From contig NZ_QCZI01000002.1 in the NCBI RefSeq assembly GCF_003097635.1, positions 62,001 to 126,000 on the forward strand: a stretch of DNA of 64,000 nt, written 5' to 3'. The notes below the pieces were generated by a model. The model searched no databases and was not told where the DNA came from. It saw nothing but the letters and a program-made list of their open reading frames with translations. The position numbers and the translations under genes are program-made. How positions within the stretch are numbered: position 1 is the stretch's first letter; every line of letters starts with the position of its first letter. Origin of the DNA: Flavobacterium psychrotolerans (lineage in GTDB: Bacteria; Bacteroidota; Bacteroidia; Flavobacteriales; Flavobacteriaceae). Positions 26,685 to 34,585 of the stretch are shown piece by piece.

Positions 26685-27035
26685 ATGGAGAAGCGAAACA
26701 TTATCAAAGAAAAATCATTTTTATTTGCAATCGAAATAGTTGGTCTTTATAAAGTTTTAGCCGAAAGAAAAGAGTTTGTTTTGTCAAAGCAAATGTTACG
26801 TTCTGGAACATCAATTGGGGCAAATGTCAGAGAATCGGAACATGCACAAAGTAAAGCTGATTTTATCCATAAATTATCAATTTCACTAAAAGAAGCTAAC
26901 GAAACAGAATATTGGTTAGACCTTTTGTTTGAAACGAAATATATAAGTCAAATTGAATTTGAAAATATAAAACCTAAAATAATAGAATTATTAAAATTGT
27001 TAACTAGCATTATTAACACTTCTAAATCAAAATAA
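26685..27035 (+). CDS. Four-helix bundle protein, 23S rRNA intervening-sequence (IVP/S23) family
   Basis: This 116-residue protein is all-alpha and shows the family pattern ANVRESEHAQSKADFIHKLSISLKEANETEYWL (key parts IGANVRE, ADFIHKL, EANETEYWL). Members of this family occur inside intervening sequences of 23S rRNA genes and also as free-standing genes in many Bacteroidota. Their biochemical role is unclear. Here the gene is bracketed by imperfect 32-bp inverted repeats and sits within the mevalonate gene cluster, which points to insertion rather than a pathway role. Confidence 0.85.
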   Translation: MEKRNIIKEKSFLFAIEIVGLYKVLAERKEFVLSKQMLRSGTSIGANVRESEHAQSKADFIHKLSISLKEANETEYWLDLLFETKYISQIEFENIKPKIIELLKLLTSIINTSKSK

Positions 27036-27065
27036 TTATTAATTATCCATTGTTAATTATCAATT
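27034..27065. repeat. Right inverted-repeat arm of the IVP element
   Basis: This is the reverse complement of 26606-26637 with 3 mismatches in 32 bases. It begins at the stop codon of the four-helix-bundle gene and ends 6 bases before the start of the kinase gene. With the left arm it could form a long stem in RNA. Confidence 0.8.
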
Positions 27066-27071
27066 AAAAAC

Positions 27072-28010
27072 ATGAAAGGACCACTATTTTACTCAAAAAT
27101 ATTACTGTTTGGAGAATACGGAATTATTCGTGACTCTAAGGGTTTGTCTATTCCTTACAATTTTTATAATGGTGCCTTAAAAAGAGATGGAAATCTGTCT
27201 ATTGATGCCGTCTCATCGAATGCGAGTTTAAAACGTTTCGTTTCTTATTTAGAAAATCTACAAAGCGAACAATCTCAATTAGTTACTTTTGATTTGACCA
27301 ATTTAAAAAATGACGTTGAAACCGGAATGTATTTTGACTCCAGTATTCCGCAAGGTTATGGCGTAGGTAGTAGTGGCGCACTTGTAGCGGCGATTTATGA
27401 TAAATATGCACAAAATAAAATTACGGTTTTAGAAAATTTAACTCGCGAGAAATTATTGCAGTTAAAAAATATTTTTTCTCAAATGGAGAGTTTTTTCCAC
27501 GGAAAAAGTTCTGGCTTAGACCCATTAAACAGCTATTTGAGTATTCCCATTTTAATTAATTCCAAAGACAATATTGAAGCCACCGGTATTCCGACACAAA
27601 GTTTGGACGGGAAAGGCGCAGTATTTTTGTTAGATTCTGGTATTGTTGGCGAAACCGCTCCAATGGTGAATATTTTTATGGAAAACCTGAAAGACAAGGG
27701 TTTCCGTGCCATGCTAAAAAACCAATTTGTAAAACACACCGATGCTTGTGTAGAAAATTTTTTAGGTGGAGATATGAAATCACTATTTACAAACACTAAA
27801 AAATTATCAAAAGTAGTCTTGAATAATTTTAAACCAATGATTCCTGAACAATTTCATGGAATATGGCAAAAAGGAATTGACACGAACGATTACTACCTCA
27901 AATTATGCGGCTCTGGTGGTGGCGGTTATATTCTAGGTTTTACGGAAGATTTAGAAAAAGCAAAAGCCTCATTGAAAGATTATAAACTGGAAGTGGTTTA
28001 TCAATTTTAG
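27072..28010 (+). CDS. GHMP kinase, probable mevalonate kinase
   Basis: This 312-residue protein has ILLFGEYGII at the N-terminus, the ATP loop GYGVGSSGALVAAIY (about 94-108), SGLDPLNSYLS and the C-terminal GHMP motif LCGSGGGGYILGF. The gene lies beside mvaD and a UbiA prenyltransferase, a common flavobacterial arrangement, so mevalonate phosphorylation is the likely reaction. Phosphomevalonate kinase is the main alternative within the superfamily. The start is 6 bases from the right arm of the IVP element. Confidence 0.85.
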   Translation: MKGPLFYSKILLFGEYGIIRDSKGLSIPYNFYNGALKRDGNLSIDAVSSNASLKRFVSYLENLQSEQSQLVTFDLTNLKNDVETGMYFDSSIPQGYGVGSSGALVAAIYDKYAQNKITVLENLTREKLLQLKNIFSQMESFFHGKSSGLDPLNSYLSIPILINSKDNIEATGIPTQSLDGKGAVFLLDSGIVGETAPMVNIFMENLKDKGFRAMLKNQFVKHTDACVENFLGGDMKSLFTNTKKLSKVVLNNFKPMIPEQFHGIWQKGIDTNDYYLKLCGSGGGGYILGFTEDLEKAKASLKDYKLEVVYQF

Positions 28011-28036
28011 AAGTACTCAACTTTTAAGTTTCTTCC

Positions 28037-28957
28037 ATGCTAAATAGAAAGAACAAGCTTTTATTATTAAAAACTATCAGTTTGTTCTCTGTAGTCAGAG
28101 GGTATAATATTCCTATTATTGTTATAGCACAATATCTTTCGGCAATTTTTATTCTTGCTCCCGAAAAAAGGGCATTGGCCGTAATTTTAGATTTCGATCT
28201 CTTCATTTTAGTTGTTGCATCGAGCTTAACGATAGCTTCTGGCTACATCATTAATAATTTTTACGACAGCAAAAAAGATTTGATTAACCGCCCCAACAAG
28301 TCCCAGTTGGATCGATTGGTGAGTCAAAAAACAAAACTTCAGGTTTATTTTGGCATCAATTTTTTTGTGGCGTTGATAGCCTTTTTTGTTTCGGGACGCG
28401 CCTTTATCTTCTTTTCGGTCTATATTTTCCTGATTTGGTTTTATTCCCATAAGATAAAAAAATTCCCCATGATAGGAAATCTCATGGCGGCATTTTTAGC
28501 GGTATTGCCCTTTTTTGGTATTCTTTTGTATTACAAAAACTTTTATGAAGTCATCTTTTTTCATGCTACTTTTCTTTTTCTATTATTATTGATTCGGGAA
28601 ATGATTAAGGATTTAGAAAACATTAAGGGGGATTTGGCAAATGATTATCAGACTATTCCCATCGTTCACGGAGTGATAATTTCTAAAACAATCATAACCG
28701 TTTTGTTATCACTTTGCGTCATCCCAGTTTATTTTTTAATCAACGTTTTCGATGTGGGTTATATGGATCTTTATTTTTATGTCTGTTTTATAATCCTGAT
28801 TTTTTTCGGAATCCGTTTATGGAAATCCAACACAAAAGAACAATTTTTACAACTCCATAATACCTTGAAATTTCTTATTGTTGCGGGTGTTTTTTGTATT
28901 GTTCTTATCAATCCAAGCGTGTTGTGGAACGGAAAAAAGTTGTTACTGATGATTTGA
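28037..28957 (+). CDS. UbiA-family prenyltransferase (geranylgeranylglycerol-phosphate synthase-like)
   Basis: This 306-residue membrane protein has about eight hydrophobic helices. Two Asp-rich motifs bind Mg-prenyl diphosphate: INNFYDSKKD (about 74-83) and KDLENIKGDLANDY (about 194-207). It would transfer an isoprenoid to an acceptor in the inner membrane. Flavobacterial homologues beside mevalonate genes are often labelled geranylgeranylglycerol-phosphate geranylgeranyltransferase, but the acceptor cannot be read from sequence. It follows the kinase gene by 26 bases. Confidence 0.88.
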   Translation: MLNRKNKLLLLKTISLFSVVRGYNIPIIVIAQYLSAIFILAPEKRALAVILDFDLFILVVASSLTIASGYIINNFYDSKKDLINRPNKSQLDRLVSQKTKLQVYFGINFFVALIAFFVSGRAFIFFSVYIFLIWFYSHKIKKFPMIGNLMAAFLAVLPFFGILLYYKNFYEVIFFHATFLFLLLLIREMIKDLENIKGDLANDYQTIPIVHGVIISKTIITVLLSLCVIPVYFLINVFDVGYMDLYFYVCFIILIFFGIRLWKSNTKEQFLQLHNTLKFLIVAGVFCIVLINPSVLWNGKKLLLMI

Positions 28958-29002
28958 TCAATCAACGCCTATTCTCGTGAAATCCCAAAAAATCGATTGG
29001 AC

Positions 29003-29069
29003 TAGCCCAGATAGAAGCGGCATCCCACGCTTTTTTGCGTGGATATAGCGAATAGCGGGATTAGCTCCC
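29003..29069 (+). repeat. Dispersed intergenic repeat, copy A
   Basis: The block TAGCCCAGATAGAAGCGGC is followed by a 6-bp stem CCACGC/GCGTGG (29025-29030 with 29037-29042, loop TTTTTT) and then ATATAGCGAATAGCGGGAT. The flanking parts match copy B at 56945-57037 read on the opposite strand, while the central stem differs. It lies between the UbiA and pseudouridine synthase genes. Confidence 0.75.
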
Positions 29070-29111
29070 GATAACTTTATAACTCCCAACGACTATTCTA
29101 ATCTAATTGCC

Positions 29112-29119
29112 TATCTTTG
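29112..29119 (+). promoter_or_regulatory. Promoter -7 box (TATCTTTG) for the pseudouridine synthase
   Basis: TATCTTTGCAC matches the strong flavobacterial -7 form. Transcription would begin near 29125, which rules out the TTG at 29107 and makes the ATG at 29170 the likely start. Confidence 0.65.
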
Positions 29120-29169
29120 CACACATGAGGCCATTAAAGGCCAAACTGACGAAGCAAATTACAGAATTT

Positions 29170-30078
29170 ATGAATAATAAGGAGGGCAATAAAAAAGGAA
29201 ACGGCGCTAGACCAAATAGTTCTAGACCCAGTTCTAACAAGCCAAAACCTGCAATGCAGAAGCGGGCTCAAGGGCCAAAAAAAGCAAAAATAGTTACTAA
29301 AGTTGCTATTGTTGCAACAGATAAAGTAGAGAAAAAACCGAACCAAGCGCCAAAAAGACCAAAAGTGGCCGACGAAATTCGTTTGAACAAATACATTTCC
29401 AATTCGGGCGTTTGTTCCCGTCGTGATGCGGATATTTACATCCAATCCGGAAATGTTAAGGTCAATGGAAATCCTATTGTAGAAATGGGGTACATGGTAA
29501 AACCAGGTGATGTCGTGAATTTTGACGGTGCGGTTTTGACTCCCGAAAAAAAGGAATACATCTTACTGAACAAGCCTAAAAACTTTACCACTGCGCTGGA
29601 CGAAGGCCAGGAATATCGAAATGTTTTAGAATTGGTTAAAGGATCCACTACTTCAAAAATTGGAGCCGTGGGAAGAATGGATAAAAACACTACCGGTTTG
29701 TTGTTGTTTACTAACGATACCGATATGATCCGTAAATTTACGTTACCGAATCAAAAATCATCCAAAATTTACCAAGTTTCTTTAGATAAAAACTTAAAAT
29801 TTGAAGACTTAGAAAAAATCAGTAAAGGACTAGTTCTTGACGGACACCGCGTTTTTGTAGAAGAAGTGAGCTACATTGAAAACGAACCAAAAAGTGAAAT
29901 TGGACTTAAATTAAGATCTTCAAATGTAAAGGTGGTTCGTGCCATTTTTGAACATTTTAGTTATGATGTGTTGCGAATTGACCGAGTGGCATTTGCGGGT
30001 TTGACTAAAAAAAATCTGCCCCGTGGAAACTGGAGGCTTTTAACCGAACAAGAAATCATCAATTTGAAAAACGTATAA
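29170..30078 (+). CDS. RluB/RsuA-family pseudouridine synthase
   Basis: From the ATG at 29170 this gives 302 residues. Upstream in-frame starts at 29107 (TTG) and 29125 (ATG) overlap the promoter or expected transcription start. The N-terminal 70 residues are a basic, low-complexity extension rich in Lys, Pro and Asn. An S4 RNA-binding domain follows (RLNKYISNSGVCSRRDAD), then the catalytic domain with GRMDKNTTGLLLFTND, where Asp is the catalytic residue. It makes pseudouridine in 23S or 16S rRNA. Basic N-terminal extensions are common in Bacteroidota members of this family. Confidence 0.92.
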   Translation: MNNKEGNKKGNGARPNSSRPSSNKPKPAMQKRAQGPKKAKIVTKVAIVATDKVEKKPNQAPKRPKVADEIRLNKYISNSGVCSRRDADIYIQSGNVKVNGNPIVEMGYMVKPGDVVNFDGAVLTPEKKEYILLNKPKNFTTALDEGQEYRNVLELVKGSTTSKIGAVGRMDKNTTGLLLFTNDTDMIRKFTLPNQKSSKIYQVSLDKNLKFEDLEKISKGLVLDGHRVFVEEVSYIENEPKSEIGLKLRSSNVKVVRAIFEHFSYDVLRIDRVAFAGLTKKNLPRGNWRLLTEQEIINLKNV

Positions 30079-30105
30079 GTTTTTTAAAATATAATCACTA
30101 CTTTT

Positions 30106-30135
30106 AATTCCTGCTTTTTTAAAGCGGGAATTTTT
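30106..30135 (+). terminator. Intrinsic terminator after the pseudouridine synthase gene
   Basis: A 12-bp stem (30106-30117 with 30121-30132) has one T-G pair and a 3-base loop and ends in a T-run. It begins 27 bases after the stop codon. Confidence 0.85.
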
Positions 30136-30151
30136 ATTTAAACAAACAATT

Positions 30152-30514
30152 ATGACATCCCAGAAACTACAATCTATTGCTTTTAAGTGGTTTGATGCTT
30201 TTAATTCCCATAATTTGGAGCAACTTTTGTCTTTATATGATGGCGATGCTGAACATTTTAGTCCGAAATTAAAAATTAAAAAACCAGAAACCAACGGATT
30301 GATAAAAGGTAAAAAAGCGTTGCACGATTGGTGGCAAGATGCTTTTGAGCAATTTCCTAGTTTGCACTACAAGGTGACTTCACTAACGGCAAATTCAGAT
30401 CGAGTCTTTATGGAGTATGTAAGAAGTGTTGCGGGCGAAGAAGACACACTCGTTGCCGAAGTCCTGGTGGTTAAAGAGGACAAGATTGTGTTTTCGAGAG
30501 TTTATCACGGATAA
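30152..30514 (+). CDS. SnoaL-like / NTF2-fold protein
   Basis: This 120-residue protein has the SnoaL-like pattern AFKWFDAFNSHNLEQLLSLYDGDAEHFSP with later LHDWWQDAFEQFPSLHYKV and EVLVVKEDKIVFSRVYHG. The fold is a small cone-shaped alpha+beta barrel used by ligand-binding proteins and isomerases. No specific reaction can be assigned. The start lies just after the preceding terminator hairpin, so it has its own promoter or is read through. Confidence 0.8.
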   Translation: MTSQKLQSIAFKWFDAFNSHNLEQLLSLYDGDAEHFSPKLKIKKPETNGLIKGKKALHDWWQDAFEQFPSLHYKVTSLTANSDRVFMEYVRSVAGEEDTLVAEVLVVKEDKIVFSRVYHG

Positions 30515-30582
30515 TTACCATTTAAATCACTAACACCAGAAACAACTTATCATTTCTGTCTTTATAATGTATTAAATTCTAT

Positions 30583-32349
30583 ATGAAAAAATTCACTTCC
30601 CCTTTAATCGCAATTATTATTTCTGTCCTATTGGCAAACTGCAAATCGGAAAGTAAAAAACAAGATTTTGGCACTTTGACAAAAGACTATTTTGATGAAA
30701 AAAACACGTTATTTCCACTAGATGCCACTCAAAACGGACAGAATGAATATAACGATCAGTTGCAATTTGAAATGACCGACAGTTTTAGAAAATTGCAAAG
30801 TGCCTTTTTTGACAAATACGAAAAAGCATTGGCAACACTTGATGAAACAAAACTGAGTGAAGAAGAAAAAAATAGCTATGAAATCATGCAATGGGAAGTT
30901 GCTGTTGGTAAAGAATTGCTCCAGCAACCTACGAATTTAATGCCTATTCAACAGTTTTCGGGAACACACCTAACAATGGGGCAATTTGCTGGAGGAACAA
31001 GCGCACAGCCCTTTAAAACCGAAAAAGATTATACCGATTTCTTGAAAAGAATGGATTTATATTCTGTTTGGATAGATTCGGCAATGGTTTACATGAGAAA
31101 AGGGATCAAAAAGGGAATTGTTTTACCCAAAACGTTAACCGAAAAAGTGATCCCGCAATTTGAAGAAATGCCTACGCCAAACATTGAAGACAATCTCTAT
31201 TTTTCATCTATAAAACGGATGCCAAATGATTTTTCTGATGACGTAAAAAGAGATTTGACCACAAAATACACTACTGTAATTCAGGAGAAATTGATTCCTC
31301 AATTCAAAAAAATGACTGCTTTCCTAAAAAACGAATACCTACCCGCTTCGAGAACCACCAGTGGCATAGGAAGTTTCCCTTTTGGCTCGGCATTATATGC
31401 CACTTATGCCAAACAATGGTCCACTACCGAAATGACTCCGGCTGAAATCCACAATTTGGGTTTAAAAGAAGTGGCTCGATTGAATTCTGAAATGGAAAAA
31501 GTAAAAAAACAAGTGGGGTTTAAAGGAACCATAAAGGAATTTTTTGATGAAGTCAGAAATAAAAAAGAATTGAAACCTTTTAAAAAACCTGAGGAAGTAA
31601 TTACCAATTTTGAAAGTATCTACAAACGGATAAAACCTAATGTCGATAAACTATTTGCTCTTCAACCCAAAACAAAATTCGAAATTAGAAGAACCGAAGC
31701 CTTTAGGGAAAAAACTGCCAGCGCAGAATATATGCAAGGTACGGCAGACGGATCCCGACCTGGAATTTTCTATGTTCCCATTCCGGATGTTGCCAATTAC
31801 AATTTTTATGCCGATGAGGATCTATTTTTGCACGAAGCCATTCCTGGACATCATTTTCAGATATCTTTACAGCAAGAAAATACAGAATTACCAAATTTTA
31901 GAAAATTCAATTGGTTTGGAGCTTATGGTGAAGGCTGGGCACTGTACACAGAGAGCTTGGGTAAAGAATTGGGGTTGTACCAAGATCCGTATCAATATTT
32001 CGGAATGCTGGGAAGCGAAATGCATCGCGCAATTCGATTGGTGGTAGATACTGGAATTCACAGTAAAAATTGGACACGGGAGCAGGCTATACAATATTCG
32101 CTAGAAAATGAAGCAGAAAGCGAAGCCAGCATCATTGCCGAAATTGAACGCTATATGGCCATTCCGGGTCAGGCATTATCCTATAAAATTGGGCAATTAA
32201 AAATTATGGAGTTGCGCAAAAAAGCCGAAACTAAAATGGGGAACAAATTCGACATCAAGAAATTTCACGGGAAAGTACTCGAATCTGGTGTGATGCCCTT
32301 GGCTTTATTAGAAAAGAAAATCAATTCTTGGATTGAAGTAAAACAATAA
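30583..32349 (+). CDS. DUF885-family lipoprotein, probable metallopeptidase
   Basis: This 588-residue protein has a lipoprotein signal ending in LLANC (Cys20). The DUF885 core includes GQFAGGTSAQPF, NFYADEDLFLHEAIPGHHFQISLQ with the HExxxxGHH metal-site pattern (about 417-425), and GAYGEGWALYTESLGKELGLY with a conserved Glu. Family members resemble Zn carboxypeptidases. It is probably anchored in the periplasm or outer membrane. The next gene starts 4 bases after the stop. Confidence 0.88.
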   Translation: MKKFTSPLIAIIISVLLANCKSESKKQDFGTLTKDYFDEKNTLFPLDATQNGQNEYNDQLQFEMTDSFRKLQSAFFDKYEKALATLDETKLSEEEKNSYEIMQWEVAVGKELLQQPTNLMPIQQFSGTHLTMGQFAGGTSAQPFKTEKDYTDFLKRMDLYSVWIDSAMVYMRKGIKKGIVLPKTLTEKVIPQFEEMPTPNIEDNLYFSSIKRMPNDFSDDVKRDLTTKYTTVIQEKLIPQFKKMTAFLKNEYLPASRTTSGIGSFPFGSALYATYAKQWSTTEMTPAEIHNLGLKEVARLNSEMEKVKKQVGFKGTIKEFFDEVRNKKELKPFKKPEEVITNFESIYKRIKPNVDKLFALQPKTKFEIRRTEAFREKTASAEYMQGTADGSRPGIFYVPIPDVANYNFYADEDLFLHEAIPGHHFQISLQQENTELPNFRKFNWFGAYGEGWALYTESLGKELGLYQDPYQYFGMLGSEMHRAIRLVVDTGIHSKNWTREQAIQYSLENEAESEASIIAEIERYMAIPGQALSYKIGQLKIMELRKKAETKMGNKFDIKKFHGKVLESGVMPLALLEKKINSWIEVKQ

Positions 32350-32353
32350 AAAC

Positions 32354-33043
32354 ATGAAAAAGAAATTAAGCATAAGCATGGTGCTATTTATTTGCTGCAT
32401 CGTTTCGGCGCAGAGAATTGCCGATAAAATTGACCCTAATTTTTCTGGTGCATTGTATAGAAATGGTTCCTTAAATTCCACTTATCATGAGAAAACAGAA
32501 GGCAGCCCCTATTTAAATGAAAAATTTAATTATGCTGAAGTTTCAGGAATTGACCAAAAATTAATGGTTCGTTATAATGCCGAATCCGATCAAATTGAAG
32601 TCCAAATAGAAACAAACGATGTTTTAATACTAACTAAAGACGATAAATTTAATCTCATCTCAATAAATTTGGGACTGACTAAAATGAAACTTTTGAATTA
32701 TAAAAATTTAAAAGGAGAAGATGTCTATGGTTATCTGGTGGTGTTATTTGACAAAAATGAAGTTTCCCTTTTGAGAAGAGACAAAATTATTCTTCAAAAG
32801 GAAAAACAACCTAAAAATAGTTACGATGTTTATTCCCCTGCTAAATTGGTAAAAGCAAATGAAGAGTATTATTTAGAAACAAAAGATAAAAAAATAATAC
32901 CAATGCCACAAAACAAAAAACAGTTGCTAGAACTGTATCCTGAGCAAAAGGAAGCCATCATACCCTTTCTTAAAAACAATGATTTGTCCTTTAAGACTGA
33001 AAGCGATTTGATCAAAATCACACAATTCCTTTCCACTTTATAA
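32354..33043 (+). CDS. Secreted hypothetical protein
   Basis: I do not recognise this 229-residue protein. It has a signal peptide (about 1-19, ending VSAQ) and then a mixed alpha/beta soluble protein with many Lys and Glu residues (LVRYNAESDQIEVQIE, VYGYLVVLFDKNEVSLL, YYLETKDKKIIPMPQNKKQLLELYPEQ). The last segment resembles the helical end of proteins that take part in outer-membrane or stress-related loci, but that is not a firm link. It starts 4 bases after the DUF885 gene and is probably co-transcribed with it. Confidence 0.7.
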   Translation: MKKKLSISMVLFICCIVSAQRIADKIDPNFSGALYRNGSLNSTYHEKTEGSPYLNEKFNYAEVSGIDQKLMVRYNAESDQIEVQIETNDVLILTKDDKFNLISINLGLTKMKLLNYKNLKGEDVYGYLVVLFDKNEVSLLRRDKIILQKEKQPKNSYDVYSPAKLVKANEEYYLETKDKKIIPMPQNKKQLLELYPEQKEAIIPFLKNNDLSFKTESDLIKITQFLSTL

Positions 33044-33076
33044 TTAACTATGACATTAGAATAAATTCTTAAAATC

Positions 33077-33925
33077 ATGCGGCAATCCCAACAGCTATTC
33101 CTCGTTTTTTTATCTACCCTTATAGGGAGTTGTCAAGAAAGAACAGCATCCAAACCAACCATTACAACCGCAATAAAGAATACTGTCACCTCTAAGACTA
33201 CAGATACCCTCACGATTGATTTAGTTGCTTTGCAAAAACAGGGGAAATTATTGCATACGACAGTAATTACCATTAATAACGATCCGGTATACCATAGCGT
33301 TAAACATTTTAATGCTTTTCCTTTGCAAGAATTACTAAATACCTATCCAGCCATCAGGGATTTGGATGCCACAAAATATCAAATTGTTTTTGAGTGTGAA
33401 GATGGCTACAAACCCGTAATGCCATTACAACAATTTTTATCCAAAAAATCGTATCTCGCCGTCAGTGACGTAGATGCTCCAAAAGGAGAATTGTGGTCGA
33501 AAATCATTAAAGACGGACACGAAATGAAAGCAGCGCCTTTTTATTTAATATATGAAGACGTATCAACTATGGAAACGGATTTTAAATGGCCTTATAACCT
33601 CATAAAAATTCACTTTGTTGATAGTGCTTCCGATTCGTCTCTCTATCCGAAAGGCAATAAAAAAGCACAAGCGGGTTTTAAATTATTTAAGAAAAATTGC
33701 GTCACCTGCCATGCCATCAATACAATTGGAGGGAAAATGGGTCCGGAACTGAATTACCCAAAAAGCGTAACCGAATATTGGGATAAAAACCAATTAAAAG
33801 CCTTTATAAAAAACCCTGAAGCGTTTAGAAACGGGGTCAAAATGCCAACGTTGGCTCATTTGACAGAAAAGGAAATTGAAGATATCACTGTTTATTTAAC
33901 CTACATGGCAAACCACAAATCATAA
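33077..33925 (+). CDS. c-type cytochrome lipoprotein with an N-terminal molybdopterin-oxidoreductase-like domain
   Basis: This 282-residue protein has a lipoprotein signal ending in LIGSC. Residues about 50-190 (VITINNDPVYHSVKHFNAFPLQELL, FECEDGYKPVMPLQQFL, DVDAPKGELWSKI) resemble the sulfite-oxidase-type domain seen in periplasmic electron-transfer proteins, though the cysteine ligand of true molybdenum enzymes is not evident. A cytochrome c domain follows with CVTCH (about 212-216), and a distal Met in NGVKMPTLAHLTEKEIEDI is the likely sixth haem ligand. It would carry electrons in the periplasm. Confidence 0.75.
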   Translation: MRQSQQLFLVFLSTLIGSCQERTASKPTITTAIKNTVTSKTTDTLTIDLVALQKQGKLLHTTVITINNDPVYHSVKHFNAFPLQELLNTYPAIRDLDATKYQIVFECEDGYKPVMPLQQFLSKKSYLAVSDVDAPKGELWSKIIKDGHEMKAAPFYLIYEDVSTMETDFKWPYNLIKIHFVDSASDSSLYPKGNKKAQAGFKLFKKNCVTCHAINTIGGKMGPELNYPKSVTEYWDKNQLKAFIKNPEAFRNGVKMPTLAHLTEKEIEDITVYLTYMANHKS

Positions 33926-34068
33926 AAAAAGCCCCTTAGGAAATGAGGAAACTGAAAAAGCCCTTCAATAACGGAAAAACATTTTTAAGCGATTAGGTAA
34001 AAGAGGATTAATTTTTATTTTTTGATTGAAAACACTACTTTCTAACGAGTCGTTTTTTCTTATCTTGG

Positions 34069-34145
34069 CACTTTCTAATACACTTTCGTTTATGTCCTTA
34101 TTTCAAAATTTGTTAGTGGAATATACAAAAACAAACACTAAATAA
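34069..34145 (+). pseudogene. Duplicated start of the restriction-methyltransferase gene (17-codon remnant)
   Basis: From 34069 the sequence CACTTTCTAATACAC leads to ATG at 34092 and the codons MSLFQNLLVEYTKTNTK then stop. The real restriction gene is preceded by CACTTTCTAAAACAC at 35618 and starts MSLFQKSVVAK. The ATG plus following 17 bases are identical in both copies. A TATCTTGGCA box just upstream (34061) resembles a promoter. This looks like the original 5' end left behind by insertion or tandem duplication. Confidence 0.6.
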
Positions 34146-34161
34146 AAAAAAAACAAAAGTA

Positions 34162-34491
34162 TTACTCTTGGGTTTCTTTTTCTTCTTTAATTAAATGAAT
34201 AATTACTCCAACTTGATTTTCGGGATGTTCTTTTTTGCTAATTCGTTGAACCCTTATTTCAAGATAATCAATTCCTACTTTTAATAATTTATAAATAATT
34301 CTGTTTTCGCTTCTTGGTACAAATCCTAGTTTGAAATCATTGTAATAAATGGCAACTGCACGAGGGTCATACTTGTTGTCTTCTTCTAATTTTAATTGTA
34401 ATTGCTCCCCTATTTTTAACTCGTTAAAAGCTAAAACACCCTCATAATAGGTAAATCCTGCAATGTCAAAATGGGCTAAATGCTCTCTCAT
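34162..34491 (-). CDS. HIRAN-domain protein
   Basis: This 109-residue protein is a stand-alone HIRAN domain: HFDIAGFTYYEGVLAFNELKIGEQL, LKLEEDNKYDPRAVAIYY with the conserved DPxAVAI pattern, and LGFVPRSENRIIYKLL. HIRAN domains bind the 3' end of single-stranded DNA in HLTF/Rad5-like proteins, and stand-alone bacterial versions often sit in DNA-processing or defence neighbourhoods. It is divergent from the WYL regulator and has its own consensus promoter box (TAGTTTTG) 24 bases upstream. Confidence 0.85.
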   Translation of the reverse strand: MREHLAHFDIAGFTYYEGVLAFNELKIGEQLQLKLEEDNKYDPRAVAIYYNDFKLGFVPRSENRIIYKLLKVGIDYLEIRVQRISKKEHPENQVGVIIHLIKEEKETQE

Positions 34492-34514
34492 AACTTTTGT
34501 TTTAAATTCGGTTA

Positions 34515-34552
34515 CAAAACTATTTTGTATTAGTGCAGTAGAAATGCACCTA
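34515..34552. promoter_or_regulatory. Divergent promoter and palindrome between HIRAN and WYL genes
   Basis: The minus-strand TAGTTTTG box (34515-34522) matches TAnnTTTG for the HIRAN gene. Beside it TAGTGCA and TGCACCTA (34531-34551) form an interrupted palindrome with a 7-base spacer, a plausible operator for the WYL regulator. A TATTTTTG box for the WYL gene lies at 34560-34567. Confidence 0.5.
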
Positions 34553-34585
34553 TTTGTTTTATTTTTGATTCATAAATTTTAAAGT

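Larger units (their letters stand above)
26606..27065 (+). mobile_element. Candidate small mobile element: four-helix-bundle gene between 32-bp inverted repeats
   Basis: The left arm 26606-26637 and the reverse complement of 27034-27065 match at 29 of 32 bases. The arms bracket a single small gene. The element splits the mvaD to mevalonate-kinase pair and supplies the end of mvaD. Beyond the left arm the heptamer AATTGAT continues to 26668. There is no transposase in the element, so any mobility would be in trans. Confidence 0.5.

Noticed and set aside
29003..29069. Simple terminator for the UbiA gene
   Set aside because: The stem is short, has no T-run after it, and the conserved outer blocks recur elsewhere, so a dispersed repeat fits better.
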